Positions 8,913 to 17,968 of a DNA stretch of 64,000 nt are shown piece by piece. The notes below the pieces were generated by a model, which searched no databases, had not been told where the DNA came from, and saw only the letters and a list, made by a program, of their open reading frames with translations. Position 1 is the stretch's first letter; each line of letters starts with the position of its first letter. This DNA comes from Okeania sp. SIO2C9 (GTDB lineage Bacteria; Cyanobacteriota; Cyanobacteriia; Cyanobacteriales; Microcoleaceae). A program made the position numbers and the translations under genes. Location of the stretch: NCBI RefSeq assembly GCF_010672455.1, contig NZ_JAAHGO010000012.1, positions 443,002 through 507,001 of the forward strand, given 5' to 3'.

Positions 8913-10004
8913 TAACGCATCTCCAGGTTAAGTTCTAAAGAAGTCTCAATATTATCTTTGTCATAAACTAAACTCTTGATAATATTAGTCTTTTTTTCTC
9001 TCTCTAGTTCTGAAATAACGAAAGTCATATAACTCGGAGTTGGAAAATGCTTTGTGAGCAGCACGAATACATTCATAACTATGAGTAGTAGCAAAGAGTT
9101 GAGTGTTAGATTTTCTAGTTGCTACAGCTATAGACTGCCAAACTTTTTCCATGACTGAGTGATGTATGCCATTTTCAATTTCATCAATTAATACTGTTCC
9201 TTCTTTTGCATTCATAATCGATAAAATAATAGATAATAATCTTCCCATTCCTTCTCCCATTAATGAAACAGGAATTAAATGATCTGCTCCAATATCTCCA
9301 TGAATCATCGGAATTCCTCCGGTTACCAAAACTGCTAAACGTTTTAATCTTGGTTCTATTATTTTTAAGATTTCTATAATTTCATTTTGTTTATTTATAG
9401 CTTCAAATTGACTGAATATTTCTGCATCATTTGTTGGCGATACTCTTAAACGACTACTGAGAAAAGCGCTAGGAGGAAAAACTTCTATTTCTTTAGCTTC
9501 TTGTTCTTCGTCTTGCTGAATTGCTATCTTTATTTCTGTTTGTTCTTCTCGATCTGGTGTTAAAAATATTGTAAAACCAAAGATTTGTTGACTATTTTTT
9601 TTAAATCCTAGTTTTAAATCCTTGAGAGTTTTTCTACTATTTGACCTTAAATTTAAAGGGAACAATCTTGGGCTTGATGCTTTATCTAAACTCAATTTTA
9701 GTTCGTTCTCTTCACCATTTTCGTTTACTATTTTAATTTTAATGGCTTTACTGACTTGTTTTTTGTAGAATAACCATTCACAAATTTCTTCTACATCAAA
9801 AGTTTGTTGCTGAACTACTCCTCTATTAAAGTTTAATTGAAACGGAATTTCTAGAGCATTTAAACTTTTTAACAAAAAAATTGCTTCTAGCAGAGCAGTT
9901 TTTCCAACATTATTGATACCTCCAATTAAATTAACTCGTTCGATATTATCAATACTAATTTCTTCAAAACATCTAAAATTTTTAACTGTAATACATTTAA
10001 ACAT
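8912..10004 (-). CDS. AAA ATPase (OLD/AAA15-like), frameshifted near the 3' end
   Basis: Start chosen at 10004 (MFKCITVKNFRCFEEI), the classic N-terminus of SMC-like defence ATPases; the longer frame to 10127 is repeat sequence. Walker A is GGINNVGKTALLEAI, Walker B VLIDEIENGIHH, and the switch histidine is in FATTHSYECIRA. The uninterrupted frame ends at 8985 with RTRERKKD. At 8991-8997 there is a run of seven T (A on the coding strand); one base fewer would continue the protein as KKTNIIKSLVYDKDN to a stop at 8912 that overlaps the TOPRIM gene start. The restored length is about 363 residues. It is either a real mutation, programmed or transcriptional slippage, or a sequencing error. It forms a two-gene operon with the TOPRIM gene. 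Confidence 0.75.
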
Positions 10005-10017
10005 AATTAATTTAACG

Positions 10018-11400
10018 CTTTCTTTTTTACTTTTATAAAAGCTGTTTGGTATCTTTGTCAAAGTGGAGCATTTAGTCAAACATGATAGTTGGAAGATAAT
10101 TTGGTTTTGGGTTGAATAAAAAGTCATGCGTAGGGGCGAGCAACTCCCAATATATAAACTGTATCACCATTTTTTGGAGAATGCAAGGCTGAAAATTTTG
10201 GCGATTTTTTTGAGCTTCACAAAATGATAATTTTCTCTAGTTGTGATCGACGATACAAGCTATCTTTGTGAAAGTGGATAACTTACTCAAGCATCATATA
10301 TATACACTGGTAAAACATTGTCTTTTTTGCGTTGAATAAAAAGTCATGCGTAGGGGCGAACAACTCCCAATAAATAAATCCTATCAAAATTTTTTCGGAA
10401 GTGCAAGACTAAAATATTTGGAGCATTTCTGGAGCTTCACAGAATGATTGTTTGGAGTCTTAGGGGATAATTTTCTCTGCTTCTGATGATTAACTTTAAT
10501 CAAGGCTGTTTAGTATCTTGCTCACTGTAGATAATTTATTCCCACCGACGCGATCGCGAGAATATTATCTTTTTTAAGTTGAATAAAAAGTCATGCGTAG
10601 GGGCGAAACACTCCCAATAAATAAATCCTATCAAAATTTTTTCGGGAGTGCAAGACTCAAATATTTGGAGCATTTCTGGAGCTTCACAGAATGATTATTT
10701 CCTCTAGTTCTGATTAACTTTAATCAAAGCTGTTTAGTATCTTGCTCACTGTAGATAATTTATTTATTCTCACCAACGCGATCGCGAGAATATTGTCTTT
10801 TTTGCGTTGAATAAAAAGTCATGTACAGGGGAAAACGACTCCCAATAAATAAATCCTATCAAAATTTTTTCGGGAATGCAAGGCTCAAATATTTGGAGTA
10901 TTTTTGGAGCTTCACAGAATGATTCTTCTATGGTTGCGATCAACCATAGAAGCTATCTTTGTCAAAGTGGATAACTTATTCAAGCATCATATATATAGAC
11001 TGGGAAAATATTGTCTTTTTAGTGTTGAATAAAAAGTCATGCGTAGGGGCGAACAACTCCCAACATATAAATCGTATCACAACTATTTCGGGAGTGCAAG
11101 ACTAAAACATTTTGCGCCTTTTTTTTGAGCTTCACAGAATGATTGTTGGAAGTCTTAAGGGATAATTTTCTCTAGTTCTGATTAACTCTAATAAAAGCTG
11201 TTTGGCATCTTGCTCAAAGTCGATAATTTATTCCCACATTGCGTACGCGAAAATATTGTCTTTTTTTAGCATTGAATAAAAAGTCATGCTCAGGGGCGAA
11301 GGACTCCCAATAATAAAATAGTATTACACTTATTTCGAGAATGCAAGGCTGAAAAATTCGCCGTTTTTTTCTGAAGCTTCACAGAATGTTTTTTTTGCTA
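10018..11400 (+). repeat. Six-copy array of a ~230-bp repeat (family A)
   Basis: Each unit has a core that begins GTTGAATAAAAAGTCATGCG, continues TAGGGGCGAACAACTCCCAA, has a TATCA box and a GTGCAAGRCT box, and ends GAGCTTCACAGAATGA. Core starts are 10111, 10331, 10578, 10806, 11024 and 11271, so spacing is 218-247 bp. Linkers are also repeated in two alternating versions (one with CATCATATATATA, one with GCGATCGCGAGAATATT). Many units can pair ACTCCC with GGGAGT across the TATCA box. The same core occurs four times between dnaE-N and dnaE-C. In both places the cores have the same orientation relative to the downstream gene. No ORF; the function is unknown (non-coding RNA or mobile repeat). 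Confidence 0.85.
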
Positions 11401-11522
11401 AAGCGATAATTTTCTCTAATTTTGAGTTGAGCGTAGACTTCTATAGAAAGAAGCAATTTGGATTCTATAGAGGCGAATTTTATCTAATTATTCAACTCAC
11501 CCCTAACTTAATAATTTTAACC

Positions 11523-11795
11523 TCAACGATTAGTTTGAGATTCTGCTAAATTATCGGCAAACTCTTCACTAAGAGTGGCAAAAGTCTCCTGACTCTGCTC
11601 ATAGACAGAAAGACCACTTTTAATCGCACCCTTAACTACTTTTCTCGCAACTTTTGTGACAGTAGGAGCAACTAATGGACTGAGCAAAAACGCACCTAGT
11701 CCCAATAAGGCAAAGCGATCGTTTGTTTGACCATCTTCAACCATTTCTCGGAGGTGAAGAGTAACTACAGATTTTTTTAAATGAACAAGTGACAT
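11523..11795 (-). CDS. DUF5132-like small membrane protein
   Basis: 90 residues. A hydrophobic stretch at about 28-46 (RFALLGLGAFLLSPLVAPTV) is followed by Lys-rich VTKVARKVVKGAIKSG and an acidic helix ending FADNLAESQTNR. It resembles the downstream half of the 132-residue protein at 7740. It lies 370 bp downstream of the P-type ATPase gene on the same strand and follows the HMA-like protein and the ATPase in order, so it is probably part of the same functional group. A later start at residue 18 (MVEDGQTND) is possible. Role unknown. Confidence 0.65.
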   Translation of the reverse strand: MSLVHLKKSVVTLHLREMVEDGQTNDRFALLGLGAFLLSPLVAPTVTKVARKVVKGAIKSGLSVYEQSQETFATLSEEFADNLAESQTNR

Positions 11796-11888
11796 AATTT
11801 TTTAATTAGGAAGGAAGAAGGAAGAAGGAAGAAGGAAAAAGGAAAAAGGAAGAAGATAAGATTAGTTTTTTGTGGGGGTTTGGTAAAT

Positions 11889-12098
11889 AGGGTTTGCTGA
11901 TTAAATCTCAAAGTATTGACTGATATTGGTTTTAGCCTTTTTCAGCACTGAAAAAGTACCTAGTTTTTGGCTATTGTTATCTCAAAATGGTAAAGTTTTG
12001 ACCCTGACAATGCCGAAAATTTGACCGTAGCAGATAGTTTAAACTGTTCCCTGTTCCCTGTTCCCTTACTTTACTAACAGACTTTTTCAGCAAACCCT
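11889..12098. mobile_element. 210-bp MITE with AGGGTTTGCTG ends and AAAT target duplication
   Basis: Perfect 11-bp inverted ends AGGGTTTGCTG/CAGCAAACCCT, flanked on both sides by AAAT (11885-11888 and 12099-12102). The interior is non-coding and contains GTTCCCT heptads. Partial copies of the ends are seen at about 8306-8322 and 46974-47040. It is probably mobilised by a transposase elsewhere in the genome. Confidence 0.75.
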
Positions 12099-12166
12099 AA
12101 ATAAACTTTTGAAATTAATCAAAATATATATACAAATATCTACAAAAACTATTCCCCTACCTTATA

Positions 12167-14413
12167 TTATGTACTACCTTCTAACTGATGCTGCACTAGG
12201 GGACGCAAACTATTTAAACCAGCAGCGATCGCACTGCCATTGTGGACCACCGTAGCAATGAGAGGATGTAGTCCCACTGTGGAGGCCAACCCTAAAGCCA
12301 CCAAATTTGGCCCTACTACCATAACAGTATTTTGTTCGATCAGATGCTTAGTTTGCTTGGCAATAGCGATCGCCTCCAACAAACTAGATAAATTATTATT
12401 CATCAACACCACATCTGCTGTTTCCCTCGCTACATCCGAACCATTTTCAAAAGAAACAGACACATCTGCATAAGCTAAAGCCACAGAATCATTTAACCCA
12501 TCTCCCACAAAAGCCACAGTTTTTCCGGTGCGACGTAAATCTCGAACAATAGCAGCTTTTTGGTCAGGAAAAGCCTCAGCATGAACTTGAGACTCTGGAA
12601 TTTTCAACTCTGTCGCCACCATCTTTGCCCTAACTTCGTTGTCCCCAGTCAATAAATGCACCTCCATACCATACTCTTGCTGCAATCTCATAATCAAAGG
12701 CATACTTTCCGGACGCACTGGGTCTTTATATTGAATTGCCCCCTGAAACTCGCCATTGCAGGCCACATAAATCAAAGATAACCACTCAGAAACTGGGCAT
12801 TCTTGGTCGGTATGGGCACAACTTTCCTGAAAACAAGGATGATTTTCATAGAAGCAATTCAAATCTACTCCTGCTTGAGTCAAAAACTTAGCACTGCCGA
12901 CCAAAACATCCTGACCATTAATATCTACCTGAATACCTAATCCTACTTTATACTCCCACTCACCCCGTGGATAAATATTCACGCCTTGTTCTTGAGCATA
13001 ACGAACGATCGCCTCTGCCACTGGATGAGTAATACGTTGTTCCGCAGAAGCTGCTAAAGCCAAAACTTCTGTGGCACTCATTCGTCCTGAAACTGTTTCT
13101 ACTCCCACCACAGCAATATTACCTTGAGTCAAAGTACCAGTTTTGTCAAACACAATAGTATCAATTTCGGCTAACATTTCCAGAGTACGTCCACTCCTAA
13201 CCAAAATACCGTGTCTGGTAGTATGGTTTAGCGCTCCCAAAAATGCGGTGGGAACTGATACTCGAATTCCTGTGACAAAGTCTAGGGTAAGAATAGATGC
13301 TGCTCTACTGGGGTCGCGAGTTGTGGCTAAGACAATGCCAGCTAATATCAAGGATGGCAAAATTAATTTGTCTGCCATTTGAGATGCATAGTTTGCCATT
13401 CTGGTGTCATGTACTGGAGCTTTTTGTAATAGTTCGATACTAGCAGCAGCGCGAGTTTGTTTGCCGACTCTTTCTGCTCGAATATAAATTTGACCGGAAC
13501 GTACTAAGGTCGAAGCATAGACTAATATACCTGGTTTTCCTACTACTGGCATTGACTCTCCGGTTAGTTGCTGTTGGTCAATGACTGCTTCACCTTGCAA
13601 GACTTCCCCATCTACTGGTATTTGTTCTCCTGGATAAACTATGACTGTATCGCCTTGTTTGACTTGGTCGCTTGGTATTTGTTGTTTTTCTCCATCTCTT
13701 TCTACCCAGGCAAAACGTCCGATGGTGTCTAACAGGTCTGAAGTTTTATTTTCAGTCGATCTGGCTGTTTGTTCGCGTATCACATCCCCTAGTTCGTGGA
13801 GAGTTAATACTAATGCGGGGGTTAATACTTTGCCTTGGATTGCACCTAGGGTTAGGGAGAGGAAGTCGAGACAGTCTATATTTAGGCAATGTTCGATTAA
13901 TAAGCTCTGGAACGCTCGTTTGACAACTGGGAATGCTGCAATGGCCAATGCGCTAAAGCTCAGTTGTGGGGAAATTGGTAATTTTAATGGTCCGCTGAGG
14001 AATGCTAAGAGGGTTGCTAGACTTGGTATTACTAAACTTGACAATTCTCCTTCATTTTGGTGTTCTGTTTCTGGTGGTGTTTGGGAGCTAACTTTTTTTT
14101 TGACAACTGTTACGGTAGAGCGATCGACGTTTTCTATTAGAGATATAAGATGGTCTAGTATTTCTGTTTCTGATTTGCCTCTGGTTTGATAATTAATGGC
14201 GATCGAACTTGCTGCTTGGTTAATGCGAGTTTGTTTGACGTGGATATCTGATTCTAATAATGTTTGTACATTGTCAGTATAGTTTTTGTCTAGACTCAAG
14301 TGCATGACACGAAGTCTGACTCTTCCGGGAATGCCATGAACTAATGATATTGTGGGAGTTTTGACTGTTAGTGTTGATGTTGACCCTGATTTTTGTGATT
14401 TGATAGTTTTCAT
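12167..14413 (-). CDS. Heavy-metal-type P-ATPase without a CPC motif
   Basis: 748 residues. The N-terminal ~100 residues form an HMA-like fold without a CxxC metal site (VHGIPGRVRLRV). The P-ATPase landmarks are present in order: actuator loop LTGESMPV, phosphorylation site VFDKTGTLTQGN, N-domain THPVAEAI, and hinge GDGLNDSVALAYADV. In the helix before the phosphorylation domain, where P1B pumps have CPC/SPC/CPH, the sequence is LDFVTGIRVSVPTAFLGAL, with no cysteine. A Cys-rich insert (CFYENHPC, then ESCAHTDQEC, about residue 515-540) lies in the nucleotide-binding domain. Its cargo is therefore uncertain; a metal or other cation is likely. It follows the HMA-like gene at 14922 and precedes the DUF5132-like gene, all on one strand, separated by repeat-filled gaps. 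Confidence 0.85.
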   Translation of the reverse strand: MKTIKSQKSGSTSTLTVKTPTISLVHGIPGRVRLRVMHLSLDKNYTDNVQTLLESDIHVKQTRINQAASSIAINYQTRGKSETEILDHLISLIENVDRSTVTVVKKKVSSQTPPETEHQNEGELSSLVIPSLATLLAFLSGPLKLPISPQLSFSALAIAAFPVVKRAFQSLLIEHCLNIDCLDFLSLTLGAIQGKVLTPALVLTLHELGDVIREQTARSTENKTSDLLDTIGRFAWVERDGEKQQIPSDQVKQGDTVIVYPGEQIPVDGEVLQGEAVIDQQQLTGESMPVVGKPGILVYASTLVRSGQIYIRAERVGKQTRAAASIELLQKAPVHDTRMANYASQMADKLILPSLILAGIVLATTRDPSRAASILTLDFVTGIRVSVPTAFLGALNHTTRHGILVRSGRTLEMLAEIDTIVFDKTGTLTQGNIAVVGVETVSGRMSATEVLALAASAEQRITHPVAEAIVRYAQEQGVNIYPRGEWEYKVGLGIQVDINGQDVLVGSAKFLTQAGVDLNCFYENHPCFQESCAHTDQECPVSEWLSLIYVACNGEFQGAIQYKDPVRPESMPLIMRLQQEYGMEVHLLTGDNEVRAKMVATELKIPESQVHAEAFPDQKAAIVRDLRRTGKTVAFVGDGLNDSVALAYADVSVSFENGSDVARETADVVLMNNNLSSLLEAIAIAKQTKHLIEQNTVMVVGPNLVALGLASTVGLHPLIATVVHNGSAIAAGLNSLRPLVQHQLEGST

Positions 14414-14455
14414 GGTTTTAGTTGATTTGTCTTGGTTCCGGGTGAGAATGTGGCT

Positions 14456-14875
14456 TCATTAATTGATAATTACCTCGGGTTTTAACCGTTACGGAATTGA
14501 ATATCAGGAATATTTTCTTTTTTTTCTCCTTAAAAGGGGAGACTTCAAGGCGCGAATTATTTAATTATTATGTCTGCACCTTTTGCTTCGACTGCTATAA
14601 GAGTTGCTCCAGCTCAGTATAAACCTATGATTTTAAAGATTTAACCTACTGGGGAATTAGAGGGAGGATGACATCAAGGTCGAAGTTGGAAGTCAGTTTC
14701 ATTAATGGATAATAGATAATTGATAATTACCTCTGGTTAAAACCGCTACGGAATTGAATATCAGGAAATATTGTTTCTTCTCTTGGTTGATTGGATATGG
14801 CGAGGGGACCTCGCCATCCCTCAACCGCTTTTTTTCCCTTAAAAGGTAAGGATTTTTACCAGAATTATTTAATTA
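14456..14875. repeat. Two-copy intergenic repeat with ATGGCGAGG hairpin
   Basis: The block with ACCGTTACGGAATTGAATAT (starting about 14457) recurs in altered form from about 14699. The second copy contains a perfect hairpin at 14797-14817, ATGGCGAGG/CCTCGCCAT around GGA, within a longer GGTTGA/TCAACC pair. Both copies end in a TTTTCTCCTTAAAAGG-like palindrome and AT-rich tail. This fills most of the 507-bp gap; no gene is seen. Confidence 0.6.
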
Positions 14876-14921
14876 TTAATTATTCAGTAAAACTGTCTTT
14901 TTCCAAAACCTTAAATGTAGC

Positions 14922-15530
14922 TTACTCAGTTTCTTCTGGCGTTTCTGGGGACTCTGAATTTGCTTCTGGTTGGGGTATTTCCTCTTTATCAGTATCAGCT
15001 TCTTGAATAATAGTCATTAGTCTCATTCCTAGTTCCCAGTCTGACATTCCATCAGCTTGATACTGGATAGCAACGGAAGCTGCTGCTGTATTTATCCGCA
15101 CTCCTAATACATGGAAGTCTGCTGTTAAAAGTTGTTCTAAACGTCTGACATAATTTGGGTCAGATGCTACTTTTGGTATTCGCAGTCGGATGCGACCAGG
15201 TACTGAATGCACGATGGTGTATGTTGGTGAGTCATCACTAGCAACGGTTGTCACTGGTTGAGAAATAGTTGTTTGCTCAGTATCAATTACAGGTATGGTT
15301 TCTGTTTGTTCTTTGATTTGTTCAATTATTTGGCGTACAAAACCTGCAACTGTTAGGTTTACTAGAAGTGCAGTAGCACCCCGTAGTTGAAATCTATTGG
15401 TAATCATGATTCCGACTAAGGGAGGTAGAATGTACTCAATTTCATTATGTGCTTGTAAAAATGCACCTAATTGGGGGACGGTTGTTTCAGTGGGGTTGAT
15501 GGTGTTTGTATAGTTTGAGGTTGTCGTCAT
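14922..15530 (-). CDS. HMA-like domain protein linked to the P-ATPase
   Basis: 202 residues. The first half has two weak hydrophobic segments (about 30-48 and 51-68). The second half contains YTIVHSVPGRIRLRIPKV and LGVRINTAAASVAIQYQ, which match the N-terminal domain of the neighbouring ATPase (VHGIPGRVRLRV and TRINQAASSIAINYQ). No CxxC is present in this HMA-like unit, so classical Cu/Zn binding by two cysteines is not expected. The tail is Glu/Pro-rich. It lies first in the same-strand series HMA-like protein, ATPase, DUF5132-like. Inference: an accessory subunit or regulator of the pump. Confidence 0.7.
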   Translation of the reverse strand: MTTTSNYTNTINPTETTVPQLGAFLQAHNEIEYILPPLVGIMITNRFQLRGATALLVNLTVAGFVRQIIEQIKEQTETIPVIDTEQTTISQPVTTVASDDSPTYTIVHSVPGRIRLRIPKVASDPNYVRRLEQLLTADFHVLGVRINTAAASVAIQYQADGMSDWELGMRLMTIIQEADTDKEEIPQPEANSESPETPEETE

Positions 15531-15998
15531 AGTGAATATTCTTTTTGCGAGCGACTATGAGAAAAGGTGAATATATTACAGTAGTTTTCGAGTTGATAAG
15601 GTACAAAGTTTTATGCTTTTAGGGAACAGATAACAAAGAATGAATAAAAATTATAGATTAGTTTTAAGCTATACCTCATGCTTCCTGAAATTGGCTGTAA
15701 TTAGACATCTAACTAAATATTATCAAATGAAGATTCAGAAATAGAATAGGGGAAAAAGGTAGAAAAATAGGTGTTGCTGAATTAGGGTATGATATTGATC
15801 TTAATTACTTAGGAGACAGGAGATAGGAGGGAATAAAGAAAAACAAACCCCCATTATAAGGAGAAAATTTTTTGGTCGGGTAAGCGTAACGAAGTTCTAT
15901 CGCGCTGTGATCCGGACAGATATCATATCTCAAATCACCAACACCGAAAAATACTCCCCTACTCCCCTATTCCCCTACTCCCTTACTCCCCTACTCCC
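15531..15998. other. Intergenic spacer with heptad/octad repeats
   Basis: 468 bp without a gene. It contains a fragment related to the ATATCATGTCCGG element ends (TCCGGACAGATATCATAT at about 15911) and a CCCCTACT-type short tandem repeat at 15953-16010. Nothing else is recognised. Confidence 0.5.
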
Positions 15999-16520
15999 CT
16001 ACTCCCTTAGTTCGTTCCATTTTGTCCTAATAGTTTCGACTCGTTCGCGGTTAACACCTAAATCTGATTCTCCTAGACGGGAAGCTGAACGTACTTGAAT
16101 AGCATTAGCTTCTTCATCTATATAAAATTCTACATCATCTACAAATCCCATGATTTTACTTGTAAACTCAGCGTACAAATAATTTTTATCCTCCTTGACA
16201 ATATTAGTCCGAGACATAGATGCAATTATTTCTTTGAGGTTAGCGATCGCTATTTCTGGATTATCAGAGTCATAGCTCAGAGAAGGTATACCATGTTCTG
16301 CATCTTGACTGTAACTACTGACACAGTTTGGACTATTAGGACAAGGTGCTAGTCGTCCAGAATATACGCCTAGATTATCGGGTCTAGTGCCAGCAAATAA
16401 ATTTAGTTTGTCAGAGGTGGCATTAACTCCGACAACAATGGCAACTGTTATTAACAAAAAGAGGGTAATGTATAACATTTTCAAAAATATATTAGAAGAT
16501 TTTTTTTCTGTTGTTTCCAT
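15999..16520 (-). CDS. DUF1499 domain protein
   Basis: 173 residues. A single N-terminal TM/signal-anchor helix (about 11-32, MLYITLFLLITVAIVVGV) is followed by the DUF1499 domain: the conserved LAPCPNSPNCVSS motif with two cysteines, then FVDDVEFYID and the C-terminal RSASRLGESDLGVNRERVE. The domain length fits the family. DUF1499 proteins are common in cyanobacteria and plastids and their function is unknown; the position after a TM anchor suggests a periplasmic or lumenal location. It is not obviously linked to the metal genes downstream on the same strand. Confidence 0.88.
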   Translation of the reverse strand: METTEKKSSNIFLKMLYITLFLLITVAIVVGVNATSDKLNLFAGTRPDNLGVYSGRLAPCPNSPNCVSSYSQDAEHGIPSLSYDSDNPEIAIANLKEIIASMSRTNIVKEDKNYLYAEFTSKIMGFVDDVEFYIDEEANAIQVRSASRLGESDLGVNRERVETIRTKWNELRE

Positions 16521-16593
16521 GGTCTATCGGAGAATAATTTGATTGAACTGGCTAATATAATAACAATTATTCTATATCTCAACCCAAAATTCT

Positions 16594-16701
16594 ATGACTG
16601 ACGAAAAGCAAGCAATATTAACAGTAAATCAAGCCTTTTATCGAGCTTTTGAAAAACGGGACATTGAAACTATCAGTTCTATTTTGTCCAAGGGTAATTA
16701 A
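16594..16701 (+). pseudogene. Truncated NTF2/SnoaL-like protein, cut by the IS element
   Basis: The 35-codon stub reads MTDEKQAILTVNQAFYRAFE followed by KRDIETISSILSKG, which is the N-terminal helix pair of the NTF2-like (SnoaL) fold, where a longer protein would continue. It stops at a TAA that coincides with the left end of the IS200/IS605 element. No remainder is found on the other side of the element, so the locus was also rearranged or deleted. Confidence 0.6.
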
Positions 16702-16702
16702 C

Positions 16703-17955
16703 AGCTTGACATAATCTATGATTATCTGGTACTCTCTGTGAGAATCTATATTTAATTTTATGTTACTTGGATTCAAAACTGAATTACACCTAAATAATAA
16801 ACAAAAAACCTTGCTGGCTAAACACGCGGGTGTAGCGCGTCATGCTTATAATTGGGGACTATGGTTGACTCAAAACATCCTGAACCACAATTCAAATAAT
16901 CCTTCAGGTAAACTAAAATTTCCTACTGCAATCGACCTGCATAAACTTTTAGTAGCAATGGTTAAACCGAAAAACTATTGGTATTATGAAGTATCTAAAT
17001 GTGCCCCTCAATATGCTTTGAGGCATTTATCCAATGCTTGGAAACGTTGCTTCACCAAAGTGTCTGGTCAACCTAGATTTAAGAAAAAAGGTAGAGATGA
17101 TAGCTTCACTTTGGATGGTTCTATATCAGTAGGTTTTAATTGTATAAAGTTACCTCGAATTGGTTGGGTAAAAACCTTTGAAATCTTGCCAGACAATGTT
17201 AGTCCAAAGTCTGTAACGATTAGCAAAAAGGCAGGTAGATGGTTTATTAGTTTCAAGATAGAAACAGCTTCCATAAATACTGAGAAATCAGTAAATGTAG
17301 TTGGTGTAGATTTAGGTATAAAATCTCTAGCTACGTTATCTACTGGCGAAGTATTTGAAGGCGCTAAATCAAAAAGAAAGTTAGAATCTAAATTATCACG
17401 ACTGCAATACCTAAACAGGAATAAAACCAAGTTTTCGTCTAACTGGAAGAAAGCACAACTCAAGATAGCTCAGTTACACAATAGAATAGCTAACACCAGG
17501 AAAGATACATTGCATAAACTAACTACCTATTTGGCTAAAAACCACAGCCAGATAGTAATAGAAGACCTAAATGTATCAGGAATGATGTCAAATCACAAGC
17601 TAGCTAAGGCTGTTGCTGACATGGGTTTTTATGAGTTTCGTAGACAGTTAGAGTACAAGTGTGAGTTATATGGTTCTGAGTTAATCATCATTGATAGATG
17701 GTTTCCTAGTTCTAAGACTTGCAGTAGGTGTGGTCAGGTTAAAGAGTCTCTGTCTTTATCGGAGCGTGTTTTCAATTGCGAACACTGCAATTTCAGTTGT
17801 GATCGAGACTTAAATGCAGCGTTAAATTTAGCTATGGCGGGCAGTTCGTCCGTGACAGCTTGTGGACTGGATAACGCCGACGTTGCCAGAATGAAGCAGG
17901 AATAGAACAGATAATCATAGATTTCTATAGATTATCGTAGGTTTCTAAGAACGGC
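16703..17955 (+). mobile_element. IS200/IS605-type element carrying only tnpB
   Basis: Bounded on the left by TTAAC followed by the hairpin ATAATCtatGATTAT, and on the right by ATAATC..GATTAT hairpin sequence at 17912-17937. No tnpA gene lies nearby, so movement would need TnpA in trans. The 3' end of tnpB plus the right-end hairpin has the layout of an omega/reRNA, with the guide expected from sequence just beyond the right end. The exact boundaries are estimates. Confidence 0.7.
16760..17905 (+). CDS. tnpB: TnpB RNA-guided nuclease (IS200/IS605 OrfB)
   Basis: 381 residues, full length. The RuvC triad is intact: Asp184 in VVGVDLGIK, Glu268 in IVIEDLNVSG, and Asp350 in CDRDLNAALN. The zinc ribbon is present as CSRCGQVKE and CEHCNFSC. 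The N-terminal helix-turn region, MLLGFKTELHLNNKQK then HAYNWGLWL, is typical. Known: TnpB is a programmable nuclease guided by an RNA made from the element's right end; it favours retention of the element. All catalytic residues are present, so it may be active. Confidence 0.93.
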   Translation: MLLGFKTELHLNNKQKTLLAKHAGVARHAYNWGLWLTQNILNHNSNNPSGKLKFPTAIDLHKLLVAMVKPKNYWYYEVSKCAPQYALRHLSNAWKRCFTKVSGQPRFKKKGRDDSFTLDGSISVGFNCIKLPRIGWVKTFEILPDNVSPKSVTISKKAGRWFISFKIETASINTEKSVNVVGVDLGIKSLATLSTGEVFEGAKSKRKLESKLSRLQYLNRNKTKFSSNWKKAQLKIAQLHNRIANTRKDTLHKLTTYLAKNHSQIVIEDLNVSGMMSNHKLAKAVADMGFYEFRRQLEYKCELYGSELIIIDRWFPSSKTCSRCGQVKESLSLSERVFNCEHCNFSCDRDLNAALNLAMAGSSSVTACGLDNADVARMKQE

Positions 17956-17968
17956 AAAAAATAATACA

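Noticed and set aside
10005..10127. Extended N-terminus of the ATPase
   Set aside because: The extra 41 codons are antisense of the repeat unit; the conserved N-terminus begins at 10004.
10331..10447. HEARO/IscB or group II intron RNA as identity of repeat family A
   Set aside because: No IscB, HNH or reverse transcriptase gene is nearby and I could not match defined conserved motifs of those RNAs.
10111..11290. CRISPR array
   Set aside because: Units are ~115-bp cores with linkers that are themselves repeated, not short repeats with unique spacers, and no cas gene is near.
13641..14189. 182-aa frame opposite the P-ATPase
   Set aside because: Antisense shadow of a well-conserved gene.
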